Assembly: GCA_003248805.1 (NCBI GenBank) | Contig: QFQY01000015.1 | Span: 1-64,000, forward strand | Length of the DNA stretch: 64,000 nt | Source of the DNA: Chelatococcus sp. | GTDB taxonomy: Bacteria > Pseudomonadota > Alphaproteobacteria > Rhizobiales > Beijerinckiaceae | Direction of reading: 5' to 3' | Shown: piece after piece, positions 43,233 through 52,047 of the stretch | Layout of the letters: each line of letters opens with the position of its first letter | How positions within the stretch are numbered: position 1 is the stretch's first letter | Notes under the pieces: model-generated | Seen by the model: only the letters and a program-made list of their open reading frames with translations | What the model was told of the DNA's origin: nothing | Database searches by the model: none | Made by a program: the position numbers and the translations under genes

Positions 43233-43856
43233 CTAACCCTTCTGGCCGATCTTGCCTTCGCTGCCGGCGAGCAGGCGGGCGATGTTGCCGCGATGCATGA
43301 TCCAGAGCAGGACGGAGAGCACCGCCATCAGCAGGGCGGTCTGGGGGCGGCCCAGCCAGAGCCAGAGCAGCAGCGGCGTGGCGAGACTCGCGGTCAGCGC
43401 CGAGAGCGAGGAGTATTTGCTGAGCTTCGCCACCGCGAGCCAGATCGCCGCGAAAGCGAGCGCGACCGGCCAGGCGAGCCCGATCAGCAGCCCGAGATAG
43501 GTCGCCACGCCCTTCCCGCCCCTGAAGCCGAGCCAGACCGGAAAGAGATGTCCGAGAAAGGCGCCGAGCCCGGCCACGAGCGCAGCCTCCCGGCCGCCAA
43601 GGAGCCAGCCCGCGAGCAGGACGGCGACTGTGCCCTTCAGCATGTCGCCCAGCAGCGTCAGCGCCGCGAGCTTCTTGTTGCCGGTGCGCAGGACGTTGGT
43701 CGCGCCGATATTGCCAGAGCCGATGCTGCGCAGGTCAGGGCCGCCGGACAGCCGCGTCAGCACCATGCCGAACGGAATGGAGCCCAAAAGATAGCCGAGC
43801 GCGAGCGCGATCAGGCTCGCTGTCGGCGACAGGCTCCAGGTCAACGTCTCCGGCAT
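43233..43856 (-). CDS. plsY: Acyl-phosphate:glycerol-3-phosphate acyltransferase
   Basis: 207 aa, five to six membrane helices. PlsY acylates glycerol-3-phosphate using acyl-phosphate, the first step of phospholipid synthesis. The three conserved motifs are visible: LLGSIPFG with DLRSIGSGNIGATNVLR, the FPVWLGFRGGKGVATYLG glycine-rich phosphate loop, and SKYSSLSALTASL. The gene lies between the dihydroorotase-like gene (92 bp upstream) and dprA (7 bp downstream), a gene order usual in alphaproteobacteria. Confidence 0.96.
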   Translation of the reverse strand: MPETLTWSLSPTASLIALALGYLLGSIPFGMVLTRLSGGPDLRSIGSGNIGATNVLRTGNKKLAALTLLGDMLKGTVAVLLAGWLLGGREAALVAGLGAFLGHLFPVWLGFRGGKGVATYLGLLIGLAWPVALAFAAIWLAVAKLSKYSSLSALTASLATPLLLWLWLGRPQTALLMAVLSVLLWIMHRGNIARLLAGSEGKIGQKG

Positions 43857-43948
43857 GCCACTCCCCCGCCCCGATCAGGCTCTCACAAGCAGGCCCCGCA
43901 GCGCTAGAGCCGAATCCGTCTCTCACCTTGAGAGAGACCTCTTTGCCG

Positions 43949-45253
43949 CTAGCCCGGCTGGTACTCGTAGACGATCCGCCCGCCGACGAGCGTCGTGAGC
44001 ACGATGCCTTCGAGGCGCGCCTCGTCGAACGGCGAGTTCTTGGCCCGCGACTTCAGCTTCCGCTTGTCGACGACGAAGGGCCCCTCGGCGTCGAGCAGCA
44101 TGAGGTCGGCCGGCGCCCCCGCGGACAGCCGACCGCATGGAAGCCCGAGGAGATCAGCCGGCCGCGCCGAGAGCGCGGCGAGCAGCTTCGGCAGGTCGAT
44201 TTGCCCCGCCTGCACCATGCGCAACGCGGCCGGCAGCAGCGTCTCGATGCCGAGCGCTCCGTCCGCGGCTTCGGCGAAGGGCTGGCGCTTGGTCTCGACG
44301 TCCTGCGGGTCGTGATCGGAGACCACGACGTCGATGACGCCTTCGGCGAGCGCCGCCACCATGGCGAGGCGCTCGTCCTCATGCCTCAGCGGCGGCGAGA
44401 CCTTGCAGAAGGTGCGGTAGTCGCCGACATCGTTCTCGTTGAGGGTGAGATTGTTGATCGACACGCCGCAGGTGATGCGGACCCCCTCGGCCTTGGCGCG
44501 GCGGACGAGCGCCACCGATTCGGAGCAGGAGATCATCGCGGCGTGGTAGCGGGCGCCGGTCGCGCGGGCGAGGCGGATGTCGCGTTCGAGCATGATCGTC
44601 TCGGCCTCCTCGGGAATGCCCGGGAGGCCCTTGCGCGTGGCGAACTCGCCTTCGTTCATCACGCCCGTGCCGCGCAGCTGCGCGTCCTCGACATGGTTCA
44701 TGATGAGCGCGTCGAAGTCGCGCGCATAGGTCAGCGCGCGGCGCATGACCTGCGCGTTGCGCAGGCCGCGCGGCCCGTCGCCGAAGGCCACGGCGCCGGC
44801 TTCCAGCAGCAGGCCGAACTCGGTGATCTCCTGGCCCGCCAGGCCCTTGGTCAAGGCGGCGCAGGGCAGCACGTTGACGATCGCCTTGTCGCGGGCGCGG
44901 CGGCGCAGGAAGTCGATGGTCGCCGGGTCGTCGATCGGCGGGTCGGTGTCCGGCCGGCACAGCACGGTGGTCACGCCACCGGCGGCGGCCGCGTGTGAGC
45001 CCGTGCCGAGCGTCTCGCGGAACTCCGCGCCCGGCTCGCCGAGGAAGGCGCGCAGGTCGACGAGACCCGGTGCGACGACGTGTCCGCCGGCGTCGATGCG
45101 CCGGGCGCCCTCGGGTGTGGCCGGTGCGGCCTCGCCCCAGGTCACACCGGCGATCAGCCCGTCCCGCAGCAGCAGCGCTCCCGTCCCGTCCCGGCCGGTG
45201 GCCGGGTCGACGAGGCGCGCATTCACGATGGCGATGTCCTGAAGCTCAGCCAT
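43949..45253 (-). CDS. pyrC: Dihydroorotase-like protein without the catalytic HxH motif (PyrX/PyrC' type)
   Basis: 434 aa, full-length multifunctional-complex-type dihydroorotase fold downstream of pyrB by 63 bp. At the place where active enzymes have D-x-H-x-H it reads LVDLRAFLGEPG: Arg68 and Phe70 replace the two metal-binding histidines. Other landmarks persist: TVLCRPDTDPPIDDP, LIMNHVEDAQL, ITCGVSINNLTLN and VVVSDHDPQDVETKRQPF. Such non-catalytic homologues serve as structural partners of aspartate carbamoyltransferase. I therefore expect an active dihydroorotase elsewhere. Automated annotation will probably call it pyrC. Confidence 0.88.
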   Translation of the reverse strand: MAELQDIAIVNARLVDPATGRDGTGALLLRDGLIAGVTWGEAAPATPEGARRIDAGGHVVAPGLVDLRAFLGEPGAEFRETLGTGSHAAAAGGVTTVLCRPDTDPPIDDPATIDFLRRRARDKAIVNVLPCAALTKGLAGQEITEFGLLLEAGAVAFGDGPRGLRNAQVMRRALTYARDFDALIMNHVEDAQLRGTGVMNEGEFATRKGLPGIPEEAETIMLERDIRLARATGARYHAAMISCSESVALVRRAKAEGVRITCGVSINNLTLNENDVGDYRTFCKVSPPLRHEDERLAMVAALAEGVIDVVVSDHDPQDVETKRQPFAEAADGALGIETLLPAALRMVQAGQIDLPKLLAALSARPADLLGLPCGRLSAGAPADLMLLDAEGPFVVDKRKLKSRAKNSPFDEARLEGIVLTTLVGGRIVYEYQPG

Positions 45254-45316
45254 TCCGGGTTCCGTCAGCTCCGTCTCGATCGAAAATGCGCCGGGCCAGG
45301 ACGACGCCCACCGGGC

Positions 45317-46261
45317 TCAGCCATTGGGCAGATGCTGCGCCAGCGCGTCGAGCACCGCCATGCGGACCGCGACCCCCATCTCGACCTGCTCGCGGATCAG
45401 CGACTGGGCGCCGTCGGCGACTTCGGAGGAGATCTCGACGCCGCGATTCATCGGGCCGGGATGCATGACGAGGGCGTCGGCCGCCGCGAGGCCGAGCTTC
45501 TCGAGATCGAGGCCGAAATAGCGGAAATATTCTTTCGAGGACGGCACGAAGGCGCCGTTCATGCGCTCGAGCTGGAGACGCAGCATCATGACGATGTCGG
45601 CGCCCTCGAGCCCCTTCCGCATGTCGGTGAAGACCTCGACGCCCATGCGCTCGATGCCGGCCGGCATCAGCGTGGAGGGCGCGATGAGCCGCACCTTGGC
45701 GCCGAGCGCGTTGAGCAGGATGATGTTGGAACGGGCGACGCGCGAATGCAGGATGTCGCCGCAGATCGCGATGGTCAGCCCGGCGATCCGGCCCTTGTTG
45801 CGGCGGATCGTCAGGGCGTCGAGCAGGGCCTGGGTCGGGTGCTCATGGGCGCCGTCGCCGGCGTTGACCACCGAGCAGCCGACCTTGCGGGCGAGCAGAT
45901 TGACCGCGCCGGCGGCGTGATGGCGCACCACCAGAATGTCGGGCCGCATCGCGTTCAGCGTCGCGGCCGTGTCGATCAGCGTCTCGCCCTTCTTCACCGA
46001 GGAGGAGGCGACCGACATGTTCATCACGTCGGCGCCGAGCCGCTTGCCGGCGAGCTCGAAGGAGGCCTGTGTCCGGGTCGAGGGCTCGAAGAACAGATTG
46101 ATCTGGGTGCGTCCGCGCAGCGTCGCGGACTTTTTCTCGATCTGCCGCGACAGCGCGACATAGGAGTCGGCCCGGTCCAGCAGTGCCTCGATGTCCAAAT
46201 GCGAGAGCCCCTCGATGCCGAGGAGGTGCCGGTGCGGATAGAGCGGTGCTGGCGATGTCAT
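45317..46261 (-). CDS. pyrB: Aspartate carbamoyltransferase catalytic subunit
   Basis: 314 aa from the ATG at 46261 (MTSPAPLYPHRHLLGIEGL). It joins carbamoyl phosphate and aspartate in pyrimidine synthesis. Signature sites are NLFFEPSTRTQASFELA (carbamoyl-phosphate STRT), VVRHHAAGAVNLLA, GDGAHEHPTQALLDALTI, GDILHSRVARSNI and the C-terminal VMHPGPMNRGVEI. No pyrI-like regulatory subunit is adjacent; the neighbouring dihydroorotase-like gene probably provides the partner subunit. Confidence 0.97.
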   Translation of the reverse strand: MTSPAPLYPHRHLLGIEGLSHLDIEALLDRADSYVALSRQIEKKSATLRGRTQINLFFEPSTRTQASFELAGKRLGADVMNMSVASSSVKKGETLIDTAATLNAMRPDILVVRHHAAGAVNLLARKVGCSVVNAGDGAHEHPTQALLDALTIRRNKGRIAGLTIAICGDILHSRVARSNIILLNALGAKVRLIAPSTLMPAGIERMGVEVFTDMRKGLEGADIVMMLRLQLERMNGAFVPSSKEYFRYFGLDLEKLGLAAADALVMHPGPMNRGVEISSEVADGAQSLIREQVEMGVAVRMAVLDALAQHLPNG

Positions 46262-46416
46262 TTGAAGAGGGGTGTTTAGGCGCGAGTCGTGGCGGGCGCA
46301 AGCAGGCATGAGCGCCTTTGCGACGCGATGGGCTCCGGGCAGTGGATGTCCACCGCAAAGGGCGCTAGGGGAGGCTCGCGCGCAGCCGCCGCGCCCGTTT
46401 CCCGAGGAGCCCGCCC

Positions 46417-47553
46417 TTGTCCGACCAGACCGCAGCCTATTGTCCGCCGGTTCACGGCAGCGCCTGGGACATGATCGCGCCTTCCGGCGCGGGTTTCGAC
46501 GCGGAGCGCCTTCAGGAAGCCGTCGCCTTCGCGCAGGCGCATGAGAGCCCCTGGCCGCGCAGCCTGTACTACCCGGACGGCAGCTATGTCGGGAATGTCG
46601 AGTGGAACGAGACGGGGCCGTGGAGCGAGGTCGTCGGCCCGGTGCGCGAGCGCGGCGGACCGGCCGGCCTCGTTCTGAAGGGCGGGCGGATCGTCGCGGA
46701 ATGGGGCGACACGAACCGCACCGACATGACCTTCTCGATCGCGAAGAGCTACCTCTCCGTCCTGGCCGGGCTCGCTTTCGCGGACGGCCTGATCCGCGAT
46801 GTCGAGGAGCCGGTCGGCCGGACGGTGCCCGGCCCGTTCTTCGAGAGCGCGCATAACGCGAAGATCACCTGGCGCCATCTGCTGCAGCAGTCCAGCGAGT
46901 GGCAGGGCGAGATCTTCGGCAAGTCCGATCAGGTCGACCATCGGCGCCAGATCGGCCCCGGTGCCGACAACAGCCGCAAGGGCGAGCTGCGCGACCTGAA
47001 CGAGCCCGGAACCTTCTACGAATACAACGACGTGCGCGTGAACGTGCTCGGCTACGCCCTGCTCTCGCGCTTTCGCCGGCCTCTGCCGGAGGTGCTGCGC
47101 GAGCGGATCATGGACCCGATCGGCGCCTCGCAGGACTGGGAGTGGCAGGGATACCGCAACTCCTTCGTCGAGATCGACGGGCGCGAGATCCAGTCGGTGC
47201 CCGGCGGAGGGCATTGGGGCGGCGGACTCTTCATCGGTGCGCGGGATCATGCGCGCTTCGGTCTGCTGGTCGCGCGAAAGGGCCAGTGGGGCGGGCGGGC
47301 GCTCATCCCGGCGGCGTGGGTCGAACGGATGCTCACGCCGTCGCCGACCCTCGCCAATTACGGCTATCTCTGGTGGCTGAACTGGGGCCCGGCGGCGCGC
47401 GCCCATGTTCCGGCCTCCGCGTTCTCGGCGCTGGGAGCCGGAACCAATGTGATCTGGGTCGATCCGGAGCACGAGATCGTCGCGGTTCTGCGCTGGATCA
47501 ACGGCGCCTCGGTCGACGGATTCGTCGACCGGCTGCTCGCGGCGATGGCCTGA
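46417..47553 (+). CDS. Serine hydrolase, beta-lactamase class C/EstB-like family
   Basis: 378 aa from a TTG at 46417, favoured by a GAGGAG site seven bases upstream; an ATG at 46471 is the alternative. No signal peptide is evident, so it is probably cytoplasmic. The SxxK motif is FSIAKSYLSVLAGL, the Tyr motif is FYEYNDVRVNVLGYALL and the KTG position reads GGGHWGGGLFIGARDHARFG. Members are esterases, peptidases or penicillin-binding-like enzymes; the substrate cannot be read. Divergent from pyrB. Confidence 0.87.
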   Translation: MSDQTAAYCPPVHGSAWDMIAPSGAGFDAERLQEAVAFAQAHESPWPRSLYYPDGSYVGNVEWNETGPWSEVVGPVRERGGPAGLVLKGGRIVAEWGDTNRTDMTFSIAKSYLSVLAGLAFADGLIRDVEEPVGRTVPGPFFESAHNAKITWRHLLQQSSEWQGEIFGKSDQVDHRRQIGPGADNSRKGELRDLNEPGTFYEYNDVRVNVLGYALLSRFRRPLPEVLRERIMDPIGASQDWEWQGYRNSFVEIDGREIQSVPGGGHWGGGLFIGARDHARFGLLVARKGQWGGRALIPAAWVERMLTPSPTLANYGYLWWLNWGPAARAHVPASAFSALGAGTNVIWVDPEHEIVAVLRWINGASVDGFVDRLLAAMA

Positions 47554-47688
47554 CGAGGACCATCGGCGCGTCCCGGCGGCCGCGTCTCCCCCTGCCGCCT
47601 TGCCGGCGCCGCCTGTGCTCCCCATCTCACGGTCCGGACAGAAACGCGGGCATTCGGGCTCCGGCTGCCCTGTCGGCGCAATCCGCGT

Positions 47689-47717
47689 TTGACACGGCAT
47701 CCGCCCTGACCCACTTT
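47689..47717 (+). promoter_or_regulatory. Candidate promoter of topA
   Basis: Consensus TTGACA at 47689-47694 lies 17 bases before CACTTT (47712-47717), 103 bp ahead of the topA start. The -35 is good and the -10 poor. The rest of the 266-bp gap (47554-47819) shows no gene. Confidence 0.3.
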
Positions 47718-47819
47718 CGCGCGCAATTCCGAACCGCCGGAGAATTCGCCGGTCGCGGGACCGCCCCGAACGGGGCCGGTGCCGCGCTCCGGTGAAGCCG
47801 TTTACCGAGACACCGAACC

Positions 47820-50498
47820 ATGAAGCTCCTCGTCGTCGAGTCGCCGGCCAAGGCCAAGACGATCAACAAATATCTCGGCTCCGACTACGAGGTCGTGGCG
47901 TCGTTCGGCCATATCCGCGACCTGCCGGCGAAGGACGGCTCGGTCGATCCCGAGCATGACTTCGCGATGAAGTGGGAGATCGAGGGGCGCGGCGCCAAGC
48001 AGGTCTCGGAGATCGTCAAGGCCCTCAAGGGCGCCGACAAGCTGATCCTCGCGACCGACCCGGATCGCGAGGGAGAGGCGATCTCCTGGCACGTGCTGGA
48101 GGCGCTGAACCAGAAGAAGGCGCTCAAGGGCATCCCGGTCGAGCGCGTCACCTTCAACGCGGTCACCAAGGACGCGGTCCAGAAGGCGCTCGCCAATCCG
48201 CGTCAGGTCGACCAGGCGCTGGTCGACGCCTATCTGGCACGCCGCGCGCTCGACTATCTCGTCGGCTTCACGCTCTCGCCGGTGCTGTGGCGCAAGCTGC
48301 CGGGCGCCCGCTCGGCCGGCCGCGTCCAGTCGGTGGCGCTCAGGCTGGTCTGCGACCGCGAACGCGAGATCGAGGCCTTCCGGGCGCGCGAATACTGGTC
48401 GCTGGTCGCCACGCTCGCCACCTCATCCGGCGCGACCTTCGACGCCCGCCTCGTGGGCGCCGACGGCAAGAAGATCACGCGGCTCGACATCGGCACGGGA
48501 GCGGAGGCGCAGGCCTTCAAGGATGCGCTGGAAACCGCGCGCTTCTCCGTCTCGGAGGTCGAGGCCAAGCCGGTCAAGCGCCACCCCTATCCGCCTTTCC
48601 AGACCTCGACGCTGCAGCAGGAGGCCTCGCGCAAGCTGGGGCTGGCGCCCGCGCGCACCATGCAGCTCGCCCAGCGGCTCTATGAGGGCGTCGATGTCGG
48701 CGGCGAGACGGTGGGCCTCATCACCTATATGCGAACCGACGGCGTCGACATGGACGGCTCGGCCATCGCCGCCGCCCGCCGCGTCATCGGCAAGGAATTC
48801 GGCGACAATTACGTCCCGAACGTGCCGCGCAAATACACGGTCAAGGCCAAGAACGCGCAGGAGGCCCACGAGGCCATCCGCCCGACCGATCTCGGCCGCC
48901 TGCCCGCCATGGTCGCCCGCCATCTCGAGCCCGAGCAGGCGAAGCTCTACGAGCTGATCTGGAAGCGCACCATCGCGAGCCAGATGGAGTCGGCCGAGCT
49001 GGAGCGGACCACCGTCGACATCGCGGCCGACGTCGCCGGCCGCAAGCTCGACCTGCGCGCGACCGGCCAGGTCACCCTCTTCGACGGCTTCCTGACGCTC
49101 TATCAGGAAAGCCGCGACGACGAGGAGGACGAGGACAGCCGCAAGCTGCCTCCGATGAAGGCGGGCGATCCGCTGGAGAAGCGCGCCATCGCCGCCGACC
49201 AGCATTTCACCGAGCCGCCGCCGCGCTATTCGGAGGCCAGCCTCGTCAAGCGCATGGAGGAGCTCGGCATCGGCCGGCCCTCGACCTATGCCGCGACGCT
49301 CTCGACGCTGCGCGACCGGGAATATGTCCGCATCGAGAAGAAGCGCCTCGTGCCCGAGGACAAGGGCATGCTGGTGACGGCGTTCCTCGAAAGCTTCTTC
49401 GGGCGCTATGTCGAGTTCGACTTCACGGCCAATCTCGAAGAGAAGCTCGACCGCGTCTCGAACGCCGAGATCGACTGGAAGGCGCTGCTGCGTGAATTCT
49501 GGGAAGAGTTCACCGCCTCGATCGGCGAGACCAAGGATCTGCGCGTCGGCGAGGTGCTGGAAGCGCTGAACGGCGTGCTGGGCGACTACATCTTCCCGCA
49601 GAAGGCCGATGGCGGCGATCCGCGCGTCTGCCCGACCTGCGGCAATGGCACGCTTTCGCTCAAGCTCGGCAAGTTCGGCGCCTTCGTCGGCTGCTCGAAC
49701 TATCCGGAATGCCGTTTCACGCGCCCCCTCACCGTCCCCGCTGAAGGGGGCGAGGCTTCTGCCGAAGGCGGCCAGGCGGTGAACGGCGTTCGGATACTCG
49801 GTCAGGATCCCGTCACCAGCCAGGACGTCAGTGTCCGCGACGGCCGGTTCGGAACCTATGTCCAGCTCGGCGAGGGCGAGAAGCCCAAGCGCTCCAGCCT
49901 GCCGAAGGGCATGGGCGCCGGCAGCGTCACGCTCGACACCGCGCTCGCCCTGCTCTCGCTGCCGCGCGAGGTGGCACGCCATCCCGAGAGCGGCGAGCCG
50001 ATCCTGGTCGGCATCGGCCGCTACGGCCCCTATGTCCAGCACGGCCGGGTCTACGCCAATCTCGACAAGGACGACGACGTGCTGGCGCTCGGCGGCAACC
50101 GCGCCATCGACCTGATCGTCGCCAAGGAGAGCGGCGGCGGGCGGCGCGGCGGCGCGGCCACGCCTGGGCGGGACCTCGGCGAGCACCCGCAAGGCGGCAA
50201 GCTCGTGGTCCGCTCGGGCAAGTACGGCCCGTATGTGAACTGGGGCAAGGTCAACGCCACCCTGCCCAAGACGCTGTCTCAGGAGAGCCTGACGCTCGAA
50301 CAGGCGGTCGAGCTCGTCAATGCGAAGGCGGAGCTGACCGGCGGCTCCGGCGCGAAGGGCAAGGCGGCGCCAAAGGCGCGATCGGCTCCCGCCGCCAAGA
50401 AGCCTGCCGCCAAGAAACCCGCGACCAAGAAAGCGTCGGTCAAGGCGCCTGCAGCCAAGAAGCCTGCCGCGAAGTCGAAGGTCGCCGCCGAGGGATAG
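47820..50498 (+). CDS. topA: DNA topoisomerase I
   Basis: 892 aa. It relaxes negative supercoils through a 5'-phosphotyrosine. TOPRIM: LLVVESPAKAKTINKYLG and LATDPDREGEAISWH (DPDRE at 80-84). The catalytic Tyr303 is in LITYMRTDGVDMDG. At least one C4 zinc ribbon follows (CPTCGNGTLSLKLGKFGAFV, then GCSNYPEC), then repeated RYGPYVQHG- and KYGPYVNWG-type modules. The last 45 residues are a Lys/Ala-rich tail made of AAKKPAAKKPATKKA-type repeats that should bind DNA non-specifically. Confidence 0.98.
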   Translation: MKLLVVESPAKAKTINKYLGSDYEVVASFGHIRDLPAKDGSVDPEHDFAMKWEIEGRGAKQVSEIVKALKGADKLILATDPDREGEAISWHVLEALNQKKALKGIPVERVTFNAVTKDAVQKALANPRQVDQALVDAYLARRALDYLVGFTLSPVLWRKLPGARSAGRVQSVALRLVCDREREIEAFRAREYWSLVATLATSSGATFDARLVGADGKKITRLDIGTGAEAQAFKDALETARFSVSEVEAKPVKRHPYPPFQTSTLQQEASRKLGLAPARTMQLAQRLYEGVDVGGETVGLITYMRTDGVDMDGSAIAAARRVIGKEFGDNYVPNVPRKYTVKAKNAQEAHEAIRPTDLGRLPAMVARHLEPEQAKLYELIWKRTIASQMESAELERTTVDIAADVAGRKLDLRATGQVTLFDGFLTLYQESRDDEEDEDSRKLPPMKAGDPLEKRAIAADQHFTEPPPRYSEASLVKRMEELGIGRPSTYAATLSTLRDREYVRIEKKRLVPEDKGMLVTAFLESFFGRYVEFDFTANLEEKLDRVSNAEIDWKALLREFWEEFTASIGETKDLRVGEVLEALNGVLGDYIFPQKADGGDPRVCPTCGNGTLSLKLGKFGAFVGCSNYPECRFTRPLTVPAEGGEASAEGGQAVNGVRILGQDPVTSQDVSVRDGRFGTYVQLGEGEKPKRSSLPKGMGAGSVTLDTALALLSLPREVARHPESGEPILVGIGRYGPYVQHGRVYANLDKDDDVLALGGNRAIDLIVAKESGGGRRGGAATPGRDLGEHPQGGKLVVRSGKYGPYVNWGKVNATLPKTLSQESLTLEQAVELVNAKAELTGGSGAKGKAAPKARSAPAAKKPAAKKPATKKASVKAPAAKKPAAKSKVAAEG

Positions 50499-50553
50499 GG
50501 CATCGCGGGCTTTTCAGGCGAAGTCGGTCGAGCGACCGGCGAGCAGGGTCGCC

Positions 50554-50661
50554 AGTTAGAGTATCGGACTGAATATCGTATTCAGTCCGATACTCTAACT
50601 CTTTGATCCTGCATCGGCTTTTCCCGAAAACCGCGCTCCACTTTTCGGGCCGATGCTCTAG
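50554..50661. repeat. Composite palindromic repeat (two linked hairpins) between topA and the transpeptidase gene
   Basis: The first hairpin is a perfect 22-bp stem (50554-50575 with 50579-50600; starts AGTTAGAGTATCGGACTG). After CTTTGATCCT a second hairpin follows (GCATCGGC at 50611-50618 with GCCGATGC at 50649-50656, with TTTTCCCGAAAA opposed to TTTTCGGG inside). The outer ends TAGAGTATCGG and CCGATGCTCTA are themselves inverted copies with one mismatch. It can also act as a terminator zone for the convergent genes. Confidence 0.85.
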
Positions 50662-50694
50662 AACATTGCCGAGGCGCGCGCCCGGGGCGCCGGT

Positions 50695-51804
50695 TCAGCC
50701 CCGGCCAGAGACGACGACGAGACGCTTCACCTCGCCGCGCAGGAAGGCCTGCAGGAAGCGGTCGTAATCCTTGAAGGAAACGCAACCATTGGAGTCGCCG
50801 CGCGGGCCCAGCAGATAGGTGTGCGCGAGCAGTCCGGTACGGCCATGGATCGCGCCGCTGCCACCGACGGGATTGAGCCTGATGGCCCGCACGCCATGGA
50901 ACAGCGCCTCGCGCTCGGTCAGGTCGTAGACATGCGGCGGAGTCGGGCCGTGCATCCGCACATGGACGAAACTGGGATCGTCCATCTTCTCGCCCAGACC
51001 CGAATGCGCCTCCAGCCGCTCGCCATTGGGCATATGGACGACGCGCGCGCTGATATCGTAGACGGCGGTCCGGCCGGCGGCCATGGTGGTGGGTGCCGGC
51101 ATCGGGCTCAGGCGCGAGCCGCGCAGGCCGTCGACGACATCGTCCTGCGGCGCGGCATAGGCCATCGCGGGGCCACGCTCCTCCGGCTTGGCGACGCCGA
51201 AGAGCTTTTCGAAGAAATTGCGGTTGTCGATGGCGGCGGTCGCCGTGGCCGGTGCCGACTTTGTCCGCTTCGCCTGCGGGCGCGCGGTGACGAGCGGGAT
51301 CGCCGGCGACTGGGCGACCTGCGGCAGGACCAGCCCGGAAGGACGGGCGACGGGCAGCGGAACATCGCGCAGGGACGATGTCGTCTCGACATCCAAAGGC
51401 CGGGGCGCAGGCTGGGCCACGGTGAGCGCGACCTGGGTGACCCCAGAGGCTTCCGTCGCCGGCACCGGTTCTGCCTCGAGCTTCGCGAGGACGGGTTGAT
51501 CCGCCTCGATGCTGCGCCGGAACTCGGCGGGAAGCGGCGCGCTCGCGGCCAGGATCGTCGGCGCTACCCCCAGCGAGAAGCCGGGGTCCAGCAGCGGCCG
51601 GTAGGTGGCGCCCACCACCGGCTTGCCCGCGCGAGCGGCCACGGGCGCGGCCTGCTCGACGGGCGGCGTCTCCCGGATCGCGATCGCCAAGGTCACCAGA
51701 ACGCAGGCGCCGAGGATCGCGAGGCGAACGAACGGGAACGGCTTGCGGCGGCGCCGGCCGGAGCGCGGAAACGGGCGGAAGAACGCGTCGGCGGTTTCGG
51801 GCAT
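50695..51804 (-). CDS. DUF2778 (Tlde1-like) L,D-transpeptidase-type exported protein
   Basis: 369 aa from the ATG at 51804 (a GTG at 51834 is in frame). A basic cytoplasmic N-terminus (RSGRRRRKPFPF) precedes one membrane anchor (VRLAILGACVLVTLAIAI); a long Ala/Pro-rich linker then leads to the C-terminal DUF2778 domain: PTPPHVYDLTEREALFHGVR, AIHGRTGLLAHTYLLGPRG, and SNGCVSFKDYDRFLQAF with the catalytic Cys after the upstream His. The fold resembles L,D-transpeptidases acting on peptidoglycan and the Tlde1 effectors of type VI secretion; without secretion genes nearby a housekeeping cell-wall role is more likely. Confidence 0.85.
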   Translation of the reverse strand: MPETADAFFRPFPRSGRRRRKPFPFVRLAILGACVLVTLAIAIRETPPVEQAAPVAARAGKPVVGATYRPLLDPGFSLGVAPTILAASAPLPAEFRRSIEADQPVLAKLEAEPVPATEASGVTQVALTVAQPAPRPLDVETTSSLRDVPLPVARPSGLVLPQVAQSPAIPLVTARPQAKRTKSAPATATAAIDNRNFFEKLFGVAKPEERGPAMAYAAPQDDVVDGLRGSRLSPMPAPTTMAAGRTAVYDISARVVHMPNGERLEAHSGLGEKMDDPSFVHVRMHGPTPPHVYDLTEREALFHGVRAIRLNPVGGSGAIHGRTGLLAHTYLLGPRGDSNGCVSFKDYDRFLQAFLRGEVKRLVVVSGRG

Positions 51805-51984
51805 TGCGCTACTCGGGATACTCGATACTGCCACCCCTTGCAGATGCGCGGAACCCTTTCCGCCACGCGCCGCCCCTAAAGGGAGCGGGCACGCGGAGAT
51901 GACGCGGCCCCGTCGTCCGCAGCGGGAAGCCCCGGCTGGACTGAGGCCGATTGAAGCCCGACCGTAGTTAATCCGTAGTGAATC

Positions 51985-52018
51985 CGACGCGACAAAAACG
52001 GCTTTTTCTGTCGCGTCG
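51985..52018 (-). terminator. Stem-loop after the monooxygenase/reductase gene
   Basis: CGACGCGAC and GTCGCGTCG pair over nine bases at the base, with an inner A5/T5 pairing and a GCCG loop, 29 bp after the stop codon at 52048. A U-rich stretch is inside the hairpin, not after it, so terminator function is likely but not certain. The rest of the 243 bp up to the transpeptidase start holds no gene. Confidence 0.5.
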
Positions 52019-52047
52019 CGGGCCCGGATCGTCGCCGGGGCCGAGCC

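Noticed and set aside
43918..43938. Hairpin GTCTCTC/GAGAGAC between plsY and the dihydroorotase-like gene as a terminator
   Set aside because: The stem is short, the pairing register is ambiguous and there is no T-tract; the genes are probably co-transcribed.
50582..50785. A 67-codon leftward frame over the composite repeat after topA
   Set aside because: It is mostly translated repeat sequence and runs into the transpeptidase gene in another frame.
50695..51804. A type VI secretion effector reading for the Tlde1-like protein
   Set aside because: No immunity gene, VgrG, PAAR or Hcp is nearby, and DUF2778 proteins with an N-terminal anchor are ordinary in this order.
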